From contig JALVFE010000021.1 in NCBI GenBank assembly GCA_027030245.1, forward strand, positions 124,001-188,000: 64,000 bases of DNA, written 5' to 3'. Below, in pieces: positions 25,905 through 35,482 of this stretch. Position 1 is the stretch's first letter. The number at the start of each line of letters is the position of its first letter. The notes beneath the pieces are model-generated. The model was not told where the DNA came from and did not search any database. It saw nothing but the letters and a program-made list of their open reading frames with translations. The translations under genes were made by a program, and so were the position numbers. This stretch comes from Melioribacteraceae bacterium (GTDB lineage Bacteria > Bacteroidota > Ignavibacteria > Ignavibacteriales > Melioribacteraceae).

Positions 25905-26930
25905 TTACTTTATAATAAATTCGGCAGAAACGGGAAAATGATCCGAGAAACCTCCCAAATATCTCCTTCCGCCGTAAGTAGGTTTCGGTTTACCTTTGTG
26001 TTTCGAAGTTTTTGTAATAATGTAATCCGGTTTAATTATTTGGAACGAATCGCAAACATATTCAATATTTTTGCTTTTAATCATATTACCGTTAGCAATT
26101 ATTTGGTCTAACATATTCCAATGAGTTTTGTATTTATAAGTACCTTTCCCTTGTTGAAAAAGCTTATAAGATAAATTGTATAATTCCGCCGGTTCAAAGT
26201 TTTGAGCGCTTCCGCAATCCGCAGGTTTTGCGTCGAGTATGTTTTTTATTGAAATGTTTGCCGGCAAATCATTGAAATCGCCGGTGATAAGAATCCGGGC
26301 TTCTTTATTTGCCGATAAAATTTTATCCACGGCGGATCTCAAAACTTTTGCGGCTGCAATTCTTTTCGGTTCGGTCTTTTTTAATCCTTCCCTTCGAGAC
26401 GGCCAATGATTAACGAAAACATGCAAATCTATAATTCCGTTTAATTTGAATTCGGCGTGCAGAATGTCACGTGTCGTTTTATCTCCAGGTAAATCAATTC
26501 CAAGCGGTTCGGATTTAATCAATTTTAATTTTTTAGAATTATAAATTAATGCGCAATCAATTCCCCTTTTATCCGGCGACTCGTATTCAATTACCCGGTA
26601 ACCGTTATCTTTAAAATATTTATCAATTAACTTTTGCAATAAATATTTGTGTTCCACTTCTTCCATTCCCAAAATATCGGGACCATCGAAATCGTTCATA
26701 TATTTAATTACCTTAGCAAGATTTTTAAGTTTGATTTCCAATCTTTCTTCCGTCCAATGCCTGGGACTTTCCGGTAAGAATTCTTCATCACTCTTTTGCG
26801 GATCGTCAACCGTATCAAATAAATTCTCTACATTCCAATTTGCTACAAATAAAGAATCCGTGTATGTTTGATTGGCACAAGCTCCTTGTAAAAAGAAAAT
26901 TAAAAGCAGTACGATTCTGTAAATTTTCAT
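25905..26930 (-). CDS. Exported endonuclease/exonuclease/phosphatase family protein
   Basis: 341 residues from the ATG at 26930; a GTG three codons upstream is also possible. Signal sequence KIYRIVLLLIFFLQGACANQ, possibly lipidated at the Cys although the lipobox is poor. EEP-fold motifs: ANWNVENLFDTVDD (first Asn), GMEEVEH (metal Glu), HWPSRREG, TGDFNDLP and a final GGFSDHFPVSAEF. Probably a magnesium-dependent extracytoplasmic nuclease or phosphodiesterase. Divergent from polA across 89 bp. Confidence 0.85.
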   Translation of the reverse strand: MKIYRIVLLLIFFLQGACANQTYTDSLFVANWNVENLFDTVDDPQKSDEEFLPESPRHWTEERLEIKLKNLAKVIKYMNDFDGPDILGMEEVEHKYLLQKLIDKYFKDNGYRVIEYESPDKRGIDCALIYNSKKLKLIKSEPLGIDLPGDKTTRDILHAEFKLNGIIDLHVFVNHWPSRREGLKKTEPKRIAAAKVLRSAVDKILSANKEARILITGDFNDLPANISIKNILDAKPADCGSAQNFEPAELYNLSYKLFQQGKGTYKYKTHWNMLDQIIANGNMIKSKNIEYVCDSFQIIKPDYIITKTSKHKGKPKPTYGGRRYLGGFSDHFPVSAEFIIK

Positions 26931-27019
26931 ATCATTCACTATTGGTTATTGGTGATACAATTTTTATTTTCATTTAAGAAATTTTAGAAAATTAAAACTT
27001 ACGACACAAAGGTAATAAA

Positions 27020-29791
27020 ATGGCTAAAAAGAAAGGCAAATTTGTTATTATCGATGCAATGTCTTTAGCATACAAAGCATATTATGCGTTTATCACCCGG
27101 CCTCTTTATTCATCAAAGGGTGAACCGACTTCGGCGGTTTACGGATTCGTTGTTCAGCTTTTGAAGATTATCGAAGATACAAAACCCGATTATATTGCCG
27201 TTGCTTTCGATTCAAAAGAAAAAACTTTCAGACATGACAGATACGAACAATACAAATCGAGCAGAGCGGAAATGCCGGAAGATATGATTCCGCAAATAGA
27301 ACGGATAAAACAAATCGTAGATGCATTTAATATAAAAAAATATATTTTACCGAAATACGAAGCTGATGATATCATCGGAACGGCGGTAAAGAAAGCAGCT
27401 AAAATGGGACTCGATTCTTACGCAATTACTCCGGATAAAGATTTTGTGCAAATCGTAAACGATAGCGTAAAAGTAATTAAACCCGGCAAAACCGCAGATA
27501 ATCTTTTGGTTTTGGATAAAAAAGCGGTTCGCGAACTTTACGGTTTCGAACCCGAACAGATGATTGATTATTTGGCGTTGGTCGGCGACAGCTCGGACGA
27601 TATTCCCGGCGTTGCAGGCGTCGGACCCAAAACAGCAACACCGCTTATTCAAAAATTCGGCTCGATTGAAAATCTGTATGAAAACATCGACAAGGTTGAA
27701 AGAGAAAGCGTAAGAAAAAAATTGTTGGAGAACAAGGAAAACGCTTTTCTTTCAAAAGAGCTTGCTACAATTCACACCGATGTACCGTTGGATATTAATC
27801 TTGAAGACGCAAAATTAAAACAACCCGATTTTGAAAAAATAAAAGAAATCTTTTCCGAACTCGATTTTAAAAAATTATTGGCGCGCGTTTACAAAATTTT
27901 CAATTCTGCCGGTTCTAACATCGAAACGGAAGAAAATGAAAACAACAACGATGTTTTCGATAAATCCAAAGTAAAATATAAATTGATTGTTTCTTTGGAA
28001 GATGCGCAAAAATTAGCCGGCGAGCTCATAGCTTCCGATAAATTCGTTTTCGATACGGAAACCGATTCCTTAAATCCGCTTAAAGCCAATTTAGCAGGAG
28101 TTGCGTTCAGCTTAAAACCTTCCACGGGTTATTTTGTTGCACTTAATCCTGTGGAAACCGACGCCGGATTTTTTTCGCAGAATGTTGACGACAGACTTTC
28201 GTTGCAAGATTTTAAAAAAGTATTCTCCCCGGTTTTCAAGAGTAAGAAAATCAAGAAAATATGTCAGAACGGAAAATTCGATATAGCGGTTTTGAGAACC
28301 CAAGGAATAGAAGTTAATAATTTTTACTTCGATACTATGCTTGCAAGTTATGTTTTGGACCCCGACCAAAAACATAACATGGATGCTTTATCAAAAAAAT
28401 ATTTGAACTATTCCCCTATTCCACTTACGGATTTAATCGGCAAGAAGAAAGACGCCGTGAAAATTTTCGAAGTGGATGTCAATCAGTTAGCGGAATATTC
28501 TTGCGAAGACGCGGATATAACTTACCGTCTTTATAAAATTCTAAACGAAGAATTATTTAAACACAAGTTGGAAAAAGTAGCTTTCGATATAGAATTCCCT
28601 TTGGTTCCCGTTTTGGAAGAAATGGAAAGAACCGGAATAAAAATCGATCCGGAAATTTTGCGCGAGCTGAGCAAAGAGCTGGAAACATTAATGGATAGTT
28701 ATGCCGAAAGAATTTATCGGCTTGCGGGAGAAGAATTTAACATTAATTCCACAAAACAACTTCAGTATATTTTGTTTGAAAAGTTAAAGCTTAATCCCAA
28801 ACGCAAAACCAAAACCGGTTTCTCTACGGATGCACGAACACTTGAAGCGATGCGCGGCGAACACGAAATTATAGATTACCTTGTGAATTACCGTTTGGTA
28901 AGCAAATTGAAATCCACTTACACCGATGCGCTTCCGAAATTGGCGGATCCTAAAACACAAAGAATTCATACAACTTTCAATCAAACTATTGCATCAACGG
29001 GAAGGCTATCGAGCGTCGATCCGAATTTACAAAACATTCCGATACGCAGTGAACTCGGCAAAGAAATAAGAAAAGCATTTGTGCCGACAAACGAAGATTT
29101 TATAATCCTTAGCGCCGATTACAGTCAAATAGAACTTAGAATTTTGGCTCATCTTTCTCAAGACGAATCGTTGATGGAAGCATTCAAAAAAGGGGAAGAT
29201 ATTCACCGGAGTACAGCATCAAAAGTTTTTATGGTTCCGCCGGATGAAGTTACGGACGATATGCGGCGCAAAGCCAAAGAAGTTAATTTCGGTATTCTCT
29301 ACGGTTTGGGACCTTTCGGATTGAAAACGCGACTCGGAATATCCCAAACGCACGCAAAAGAAATTATCGATACGTATTTCAATACTTTTAAAAACGTTAA
29401 GAATTTCATTGACGAATCTATTGCTAAAGCAAAAGCCCTTGGTTACGCCGAAACAATTCTCGGAAGGAGAAGATACCTTAAAAACATTAACAGTAAAAAT
29501 TATACCGTCCGTCAATTTGAAGAACGCGTTGCGGTAAACATGCCAATTCAAGGAACGGCGGCTGATATGATTAAACTTGCAATGATTAAAATTCATAAAG
29601 AATTAATTAAAAGAAAAGCCGAAACAAAAATGGTGCTCCAAGTGCACGACGAATTGCTATTCGACGCAAAGAAAGACGAACTTGACGAACTACTTCCCGT
29701 AATTAAAAATTTAATGGAGACTGCCCTTCCGCTTTCCGTTCCGATAGTTGTGGATACCGGCACGGGTAAAAATTGGTTGGAAGCGCATTGA
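27020..29791 (+). CDS. polA: DNA polymerase I
   Basis: 923 residues. All three domains look functional. The 5' nuclease (residues 1-295) has IDAMSLAYKAYYA, YEADDIIGT and GDSSDDIPGVAGVGPKTA. The 3'-5' proofreading exonuclease (about 318-520) keeps Asp345 and Glu347 of ExoI (FDTETD), NGKFD of ExoII and YSCEDAD of ExoIII. The polymerase has motif A (SADYSQIELR), motif B (RRKAKEVNFGILYG) and motif C (VHDELL). Gap filling and Okazaki fragment processing. It is the only plus-strand gene between 6810 and 45194; a minus-strand gene converges on it three bases after the stop. Confidence 0.97.
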   Translation: MAKKKGKFVIIDAMSLAYKAYYAFITRPLYSSKGEPTSAVYGFVVQLLKIIEDTKPDYIAVAFDSKEKTFRHDRYEQYKSSRAEMPEDMIPQIERIKQIVDAFNIKKYILPKYEADDIIGTAVKKAAKMGLDSYAITPDKDFVQIVNDSVKVIKPGKTADNLLVLDKKAVRELYGFEPEQMIDYLALVGDSSDDIPGVAGVGPKTATPLIQKFGSIENLYENIDKVERESVRKKLLENKENAFLSKELATIHTDVPLDINLEDAKLKQPDFEKIKEIFSELDFKKLLARVYKIFNSAGSNIETEENENNNDVFDKSKVKYKLIVSLEDAQKLAGELIASDKFVFDTETDSLNPLKANLAGVAFSLKPSTGYFVALNPVETDAGFFSQNVDDRLSLQDFKKVFSPVFKSKKIKKICQNGKFDIAVLRTQGIEVNNFYFDTMLASYVLDPDQKHNMDALSKKYLNYSPIPLTDLIGKKKDAVKIFEVDVNQLAEYSCEDADITYRLYKILNEELFKHKLEKVAFDIEFPLVPVLEEMERTGIKIDPEILRELSKELETLMDSYAERIYRLAGEEFNINSTKQLQYILFEKLKLNPKRKTKTGFSTDARTLEAMRGEHEIIDYLVNYRLVSKLKSTYTDALPKLADPKTQRIHTTFNQTIASTGRLSSVDPNLQNIPIRSELGKEIRKAFVPTNEDFIILSADYSQIELRILAHLSQDESLMEAFKKGEDIHRSTASKVFMVPPDEVTDDMRRKAKEVNFGILYGLGPFGLKTRLGISQTHAKEIIDTYFNTFKNVKNFIDESIAKAKALGYAETILGRRRYLKNINSKNYTVRQFEERVAVNMPIQGTAADMIKLAMIKIHKELIKRKAETKMVLQVHDELLFDAKKDELDELLPVIKNLMETALPLSVPIVVDTGTGKNWLEAH

Positions 29792-29793
29792 GA

Positions 29794-30507
29794 TTATTCT
29801 ATTAGAAAATGATAAATCAGCAATCCGAAATTTACTTGCAGAACTCCAAGTGCAATTCCGCTGATTAAATCGTAATTGTTCGTTTTAGATAAAAGCGATT
29901 CGTCTTTTGTGTGCAGATATTCGTCGTAAAACTTATCGGCTTTTAATTTAAAATATGCAGATGTAGCGCCGGCTCCGACAATACCACCAAGCAAAACCTT
30001 AAACCAAATATCTTCCGTAAAATTATTTTCTTTAACCGTGTGGTTTATCTTTTTTAGATTAAATGTAAACGGTTTATCCGGGGAATTTACCGTCACCGGT
30101 TTAAAGTTTTCCTTAATCAATTTAACCGGGCCGGAATTCTTTCGCAGAAACAAAGGCGTTGAGCCGATATAATTTGAACCGGTAAAAACTTTTGCCCCGG
30201 GCGGTAATGAATTTACGAATACCACTTCCGGAATATTGTAGTTTTTCACAATGTTTTTTTCTTCACCGGAAATTATCAAAGTATCGATGATTGTATCAAG
30301 ATTCCACGAACGTAAATCTTTCTTAATTTTAATTTCGTGAAACCCGCCCGTGATTTTTACGGAAACAGAATCATCGTTGAAAACCAATGTATCAATAATA
30401 ATTACGGCTTTGCGATTTAACTTTATCGTTAAATCCGTCATGTTATTTTGCGCAAAGATATTCTGCGCTAATAAAATTATCGATATTATAAAAGTTTTAA
30501 TTTTCAT
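29794..30507 (-). CDS. PEGA-like exported membrane protein
   Basis: 237 residues. Signal peptide (to about FAQ at 18-20). A beta-rich central part includes the PEGA-like stretch NSLPPGAKVFTGSNYIGSTP, which normally forms a small surface domain. Two hydrophobic helices near the C-terminus (about 170-188 and 215-234) suggest membrane insertion. Function unknown. It is the last gene of an eight-gene cluster and overlaps the PQQ-propeller gene by four bases, so it probably works with the envelope proteins next to it. Confidence 0.7.
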   Translation of the reverse strand: MKIKTFIISIILLAQNIFAQNNMTDLTIKLNRKAVIIIDTLVFNDDSVSVKITGGFHEIKIKKDLRSWNLDTIIDTLIISGEEKNIVKNYNIPEVVFVNSLPPGAKVFTGSNYIGSTPLFLRKNSGPVKLIKENFKPVTVNSPDKPFTFNLKKINHTVKENNFTEDIWFKVLLGGIVGAGATSAYFKLKADKFYDEYLHTKDESLLSKTNNYDLISGIALGVLQVNFGLLIYHFLIE

Positions 30508-31643
30508 TTAACTTTGTAAGCTAATATTTCACCGTAATCAATTCCGAAATAAATTATACCGGAATCGTAACAAGGAGAAGATTTTGCTCTTCCTTCCAAA
30601 TTAATTGTATGGATAACTTTTCCGTTTTGCACATTTATAAAATCAACCCGCTTGAATAAGTTCGGTTGAACAAGAACATTTTTGAAAAGCAAAGGAGTAG
30701 TGTTTATCAATCCGCCGGTCGATATTCTCCAATTCTCTTTTCCCGTTTTCAAGTTTACGGAAAATACTTTACCGTTTAACGTTCCGGTAAAAATATCTTT
30801 ATTGTTGTGGACAGGAAAATTTTTAATCCCGCTTCCGGTTTCAAATTTCCATGCGATTCTTTTGTTTTCCAAATCATAGTTTATCAAAGTACCGTCTACT
30901 GTCGGTATAATCAGATTATTGTTCACAATAACCACTCCGCCTTCGAAACCTTCTGATATTTTTTTTCTAAATGTAATTTTACCTTTTTCGGATACGGAGA
31001 CAATTTCACCTTTCAAGTTTCCCCATAAAATTTGTTTGTTCCAACCGACCGGAGAAGAGACGGATTCCGTTTTGGTTTTTATTTCCCAAATTTTCTTACC
31101 GTTAAAATCAAATTTGTACAGAACTCCGTTATCGGAAAGCAAGAAAATTTTATCGTTCAATACCAGCAATTCGTTCCGGCAGCTTCCGTTAAATTCAGAT
31201 ACCACTTCTTTGCCGTTATTTAACGAATAAAAATGAACGGTAAATATTCTCTCTTTTAATTCATTAAGAACAAATACAATCTTTTTGTTTTTTAATACCG
31301 GAGCAACGGCAATTTCGCCTTTGTTTTTAATCACTCCGATTTCCTTGCCGTTTGTTTTCCGGAATGCGTAAATTCTACCGGAAAGATCGGGCGCGTAAAG
31401 TAAACTGTCATAAACAATAAACGAACTGTTTGAATAACTCCCGTGCGTTTCGGCTTCCCATAGTGAATCCGGATTATCCGAAATGGTTTCCGGAACATAA
31501 AAATTTCTGTGCGGTGTTTTTCCGAAAAATACCGCCCCCGATTTCTTAAATCTGTATTTTTGCAATATCAACGGTTTACTGCATGAAAACAGACTTAAGG
31601 CTAAAACGGTCAGTATAATTAAAATCCGTCTCAAAAATCCCAT
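30504..31643 (-). CDS. PQQ-like beta-propeller lipoprotein (BamB-like fold)
   Basis: 379 residues. Signal peptide with lipobox LSLFSC (Cys near 21), then repeated blades with the usual pattern of a Trp or Tyr strand, 'GKxxW' and 'AF/VN' turns (IYAFRKTNGKEIG, GVLYKFDFNGKKIWEI, GTLINYDLENKRIAWKF, GKVFSVNLKTGKENWRI, IYFGIDYGEILAYKV). BamB has this fold and scaffolds outer-membrane protein assembly. The neighbouring gene encodes a barrel protein, which makes a partner role plausible but unproven. Overlaps both neighbours (13 bases upstream, 4 downstream). Confidence 0.82.
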   Translation of the reverse strand: MGFLRRILIILTVLALSLFSCSKPLILQKYRFKKSGAVFFGKTPHRNFYVPETISDNPDSLWEAETHGSYSNSSFIVYDSLLYAPDLSGRIYAFRKTNGKEIGVIKNKGEIAVAPVLKNKKIVFVLNELKERIFTVHFYSLNNGKEVVSEFNGSCRNELLVLNDKIFLLSDNGVLYKFDFNGKKIWEIKTKTESVSSPVGWNKQILWGNLKGEIVSVSEKGKITFRKKISEGFEGGVVIVNNNLIIPTVDGTLINYDLENKRIAWKFETGSGIKNFPVHNNKDIFTGTLNGKVFSVNLKTGKENWRISTGGLINTTPLLFKNVLVQPNLFKRVDFINVQNGKVIHTINLEGRAKSSPCYDSGIIYFGIDYGEILAYKVK

Positions 31644-34450
31644 CCGAAGAAAAATTGATAAAACAAACCTGGTTGTAACTTTGTAAAATTATGCTCGATT
31701 TTTTTCCCAACGTCGTAGCGGAAAGTAACCGCGCCCAAAAGATTAAACCGTACGCCAACGCCGAGACTTCCCAAAGTTTCAGTGTAAACATCGTCCCAAG
31801 CATTTCCGGCATCGAAATAAACGGCTCCTCTTAAACTGGAAAAATTAATACCGATAAACGGCAATTTAATATAAATTCTATCGATCAAAGGATAGCGTAA
31901 TTCTATACTGGAAAGCCAAAGTTTTTTACCGCGCAAAGACCAACGGGGCCAGCCGCGTAAGTCCCAACTTCCACCCGCAATATACCTGTATGCTTCTTTC
32001 CCTTCGTTTATAAATATTGCGGCGCGTACGGCAATGGTTGAGCGGTATGATAATCTGAAATATTGCCTGAAGTCCGCAATAAACGAATAATAATTTGCGT
32101 TGTTAAATTTTATATCTGTTGTGTAACCCAATAAAACCCGGTATCTCGAGCCGTCCAACGGTCCGGTCGGTCCCCACAGCGAATTATCGTGCACGTAAGA
32201 AAGCGTATTTGAAAGAAGCAAAGCTTTTCTGGCAAAAAGTTCGGTTACCAAATCCCTGTCCGAATTAGCAAGGGACGTTGATATTTCCAATCTGTCGAAA
32301 GTGGAGAAGGGATAAATCATGCTGAAATATCCTCCGAACACCCTTTCATAGAAAAATTCATCCGACTGCCTCAAATCGTATCTTCTACCGCTGAAATGAA
32401 AAACGCCGTATCCGTAATTGCTTCTTCCGGAACTGTTAATCCGCGAAAGAGCAACGTTAAAGTTATCCAATATTTCGCTTTGCACTTCCGCCGTATTGTA
32501 AATGAGAAAATAATATTTGTCGTCGCCTAACAAATCGCTTAGAGCAAAAATCGCTCCTCCGCGTGCGCCGTAAACCGGATCAACGGCAACTTGACTGACC
32601 GCATAATCAAGTGTGTATTTCCGTTTATATTTTAATTTTTGTTTTTCCGGATTAATTTTAAGCCGTTCGGCAATCCACTTGTCTCCCGTTTTTCTAAAAT
32701 CAAACGAAATGAAACGGTTATTATCCGTTTTTAATTCCGATAGATTTAATTCATAAAATTGAAATGAAAATTTTTCAAAGCTTGAGAGTATTGCTTTATT
32801 TTTATCAAGGAAGGTAAAATCGAAAACACTGGTAAAAAAATGAGTGCATTGCCGCATTCCAATGGGAATTTTATTGCCATCCGTTTCAAGTTTCCAAATA
32901 TTGTTAGTTCCGTCATAATCGCTTTCGAAAAACAAAGTTTTAAAGTCGGGTGAAAACACGGGATTTCTGCAATTTGCATTTGCATAAGTTACATATTCGA
33001 TATTATGCGATGACAAATTATATTCGAACAGATTATACTTACCGGCATATTCACCGTCGGTTCTGTCTGATGAAAAAATCACGGAACTGCCGTCTTGCGA
33101 AAATACCGGATCGGTATCATCGTAGTAGTCGTTTGTAAGTCTAACTAATTGATCATTGGATAATTGATAGATGTATAAATCACTGAATCCTTTTCTATCG
33201 GTTGCATTGAAAATTAATTTATCGCCGTGTGTAGAAAACGACGGGGCGGAAATGGTAATTAAATTATCGAACCTTTTAGTTTTGAGAAGTTTTTTATCAG
33301 TAACAGAATAAAAATTAATCACATCGGATTTACCGGATTTATTTATAAAAGCCAAAACCCCTTTGCCCGAAACGGTTATTGACGGTTTCAATAAATGAAA
33401 CGATTCGAATATTTCTTCCCTTTCGCCTTCTATTAATACTTCGGGTTCCGGCGGTTCCGCCGATGCGGTATCGTATTTTAATTCATAAACGGATGTATAA
33501 CCAGTCCGGTTTGCAATAAAATAAATGTAATCAGTTGTGTCCTTCTTGAAATGAACGGGCGAAAAATTAAATCCTTCGTTTGTAATTTTCTTAGTTTTAA
33601 TCGAATACGGATAATTTTTCTCGTAGAGCGGATAATATTTTTTCTTGAGATAATAACTCCACTTTTCATCAATTTGCCCGATTGATTCTCCAAGTGTAAA
33701 TTCAATTATGTCATTGAATTTAGTGAAGCGCCAGAAGTTTTCCATCAGCTGTAAAATTTTTTCTTCGCCGTAGGTTTCGGAAACAAATTGTAAAAAATTC
33801 TGTCCTTCTTTATAAAGCAGAAACGAACCGTAAATCTTGTTGATTTCTGATATCGGAACGAAGATGTTATTCAATACCGCATCGCGCATTACCATTTCCG
33901 CTTGGGTGTCCCAGTAATACGACCAATACTCAGCCAAACCTTCCACAAACCATAACGGCGGATACCTTTCGGAAATAACGCGGTGCGTCCGCACTACATT
34001 TGATACTTTGCTCGACATAAAAACATGAACAAGTTCGTGTCTTATCACATGTTTGAATTTTTCCATCGAACCGAGATACGGAATAACCACGCGCCCTTTT
34101 AAAAATTCAAAAAAGCCTCCCACGCCTTCGGGAATAAAGCCCGGTAAAGTATTCGTCTGCTGAAAATGAATATGTGTGTTGTAAAATATAAGCGGGATTT
34201 TACGGGTTACAACATGGTTAAACTTAACTTTTAAAATATCATACGATTCTTCCGCAAACTTTGCTCCTATTTCCGCAATTTCATCAAAGCCTTCGTAGTA
34301 ATAAATATTGAAATGTTTTGTTTTCAAAACATTCCATTTGAATTTTTCGTAATGGACTTTATTTCTCCCAAAAAAATAGAATTGGGAAAAGGCAGTGTTA
34401 AATAAAAGGAAGAAAATGATAATTATGTATTTCAGTTTACCTTTTAGCAA
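31631..34450 (-). CDS. Outer-membrane fusion: zinc peptidase, TolB-like propeller, Omp85-like barrel
   Basis: 939 residues after a signal peptide (to about residue 22). Residues about 40-260 resemble a gluzincin peptidase (peptidase MA-like): HELVH at 138-142, then WFVEGLAEYW with the likely third ligand Glu at 170 or 174. Residues about 285-600 hold WD40-like TolB-type blades (DPVFSQDGSSVIFSSDRTDG, NPVFSPDFKTLFFESD). The last 300 residues look like an Omp85/BamA-type barrel (GGSWDLRGWPRWSLRGKK, AVYFDAGNAW, GSLGVGVRFN) and end in Phe. Such an enzyme would sit in the outer membrane. The substrate is unknown. Confidence 0.78.
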   Translation of the reverse strand: MLKGKLKYIIIIFFLLFNTAFSQFYFFGRNKVHYEKFKWNVLKTKHFNIYYYEGFDEIAEIGAKFAEESYDILKVKFNHVVTRKIPLIFYNTHIHFQQTNTLPGFIPEGVGGFFEFLKGRVVIPYLGSMEKFKHVIRHELVHVFMSSKVSNVVRTHRVISERYPPLWFVEGLAEYWSYYWDTQAEMVMRDAVLNNIFVPISEINKIYGSFLLYKEGQNFLQFVSETYGEEKILQLMENFWRFTKFNDIIEFTLGESIGQIDEKWSYYLKKKYYPLYEKNYPYSIKTKKITNEGFNFSPVHFKKDTTDYIYFIANRTGYTSVYELKYDTASAEPPEPEVLIEGEREEIFESFHLLKPSITVSGKGVLAFINKSGKSDVINFYSVTDKKLLKTKRFDNLITISAPSFSTHGDKLIFNATDRKGFSDLYIYQLSNDQLVRLTNDYYDDTDPVFSQDGSSVIFSSDRTDGEYAGKYNLFEYNLSSHNIEYVTYANANCRNPVFSPDFKTLFFESDYDGTNNIWKLETDGNKIPIGMRQCTHFFTSVFDFTFLDKNKAILSSFEKFSFQFYELNLSELKTDNNRFISFDFRKTGDKWIAERLKINPEKQKLKYKRKYTLDYAVSQVAVDPVYGARGGAIFALSDLLGDDKYYFLIYNTAEVQSEILDNFNVALSRINSSGRSNYGYGVFHFSGRRYDLRQSDEFFYERVFGGYFSMIYPFSTFDRLEISTSLANSDRDLVTELFARKALLLSNTLSYVHDNSLWGPTGPLDGSRYRVLLGYTTDIKFNNANYYSFIADFRQYFRLSYRSTIAVRAAIFINEGKEAYRYIAGGSWDLRGWPRWSLRGKKLWLSSIELRYPLIDRIYIKLPFIGINFSSLRGAVYFDAGNAWDDVYTETLGSLGVGVRFNLLGAVTFRYDVGKKIEHNFTKLQPGLFYQFFFGWDF

Positions 34451-35480
34451 GTTCTTCTTTCAAATAATTAATGTTGTCAATTTCGGACGGATCGTGTTTT
34501 CTTAAAATTGCCAAATAATAGGAAATCCAGTCGCCCGTGTAAATCAAATCCATAACTCTCAAACGGAAATCATCACGTTCGCTTTTTAATGTTAAAATAT
34601 CGGAATTTGATTTTTTAATTATTTTAGCAACTATTTCGAAGCGCGTTTTAATTCTAACATGATATACATCATCGTAAATGAAAATTACTTTAGCGGGAAA
34701 TTTGGATTCTTCAAATGTTTCCCACCCGATAATTTCGTTGTGGTTCATCTCCGGGATAACGTTATGAAAAGCATGAGATTTGGAATTTTCATTGAACTGC
34801 CCTTTCAAACGTAGTCCAACGCCGGAAGTATAACTTTCCGCACTGTAGATAACGGGGATATAACCGATCAGCGATTTTGCAATTTCGAGCGTAACGTTTT
34901 TCTCCTTTCCGGAAAATCTATCCGCAGAATCAACTAACAACTTTTTCGATTCCGAGATAAAGTCTTTTTGATTTGGAATAAAGTTCAGAATTTCAAAAAT
35001 CTTAATCAATGTAAAAATGGATATCCAAAAAGCGAAGCGGGGTTGAAACCCTTTTTGCAAATAAACTATACTCAGATTTTCTTTTTCCGCAATCTTTCCG
35101 ATTTCCCCGCCGGTGGTAATACAAATAATTTGTGCTTTTCTTTTTATTGCGTCATTCAGCGAAGATATTGTTTCTTCAGTGTTTCCGGAATACGAAGAAA
35201 TTATTACTAGCGTCGATTCATTAACAAACTGCGGTAACATGTAATTTCTGTTTACAAAATACGGTATGTTTAATTCCCTTCCGAATAAATTTGCGAACAC
35301 ATCCCCGGCAATTGCCGAACCGCCGAGACCCGAAACTACTATGTTTTGAATTTTTCCCGGTTGAATCTTTTCAAGCCCATATTTATTTCCCTCCGCATAT
35401 TCAATTTGTTGATAGGACTTTTTTAAAACATCGAATTGATTTTGCGGATCGTAGGATTTTACATAATCTGCGATTTCCAA
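34437..35480 (-). CDS. Bifunctional phosphoglucose/phosphomannose isomerase (SIS domain)
   Basis: 347 residues. Two SIS domains with VSGLGGSAIAGDVFANL near residue 50, SSYSGNTEETISSL near 95, and the late EMNHNEIIGWE active-site segment. It interconverts fructose 6-phosphate with glucose 6-phosphate or mannose 6-phosphate in the cytoplasm. It overlaps the outer-membrane fusion gene by 14 bases and follows enzyme I by two bases, so a carbon-metabolism enzyme is embedded between PTS and envelope genes. Confidence 0.88.
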   Translation of the reverse strand: MEIADYVKSYDPQNQFDVLKKSYQQIEYAEGNKYGLEKIQPGKIQNIVVSGLGGSAIAGDVFANLFGRELNIPYFVNRNYMLPQFVNESTLVIISSYSGNTEETISSLNDAIKRKAQIICITTGGEIGKIAEKENLSIVYLQKGFQPRFAFWISIFTLIKIFEILNFIPNQKDFISESKKLLVDSADRFSGKEKNVTLEIAKSLIGYIPVIYSAESYTSGVGLRLKGQFNENSKSHAFHNVIPEMNHNEIIGWETFEESKFPAKVIFIYDDVYHVRIKTRFEIVAKIIKKSNSDILTLKSERDDFRLRVMDLIYTGDWISYYLAILRKHDPSEIDNINYLKEELAKR

Positions 35481-35482
35481 AT

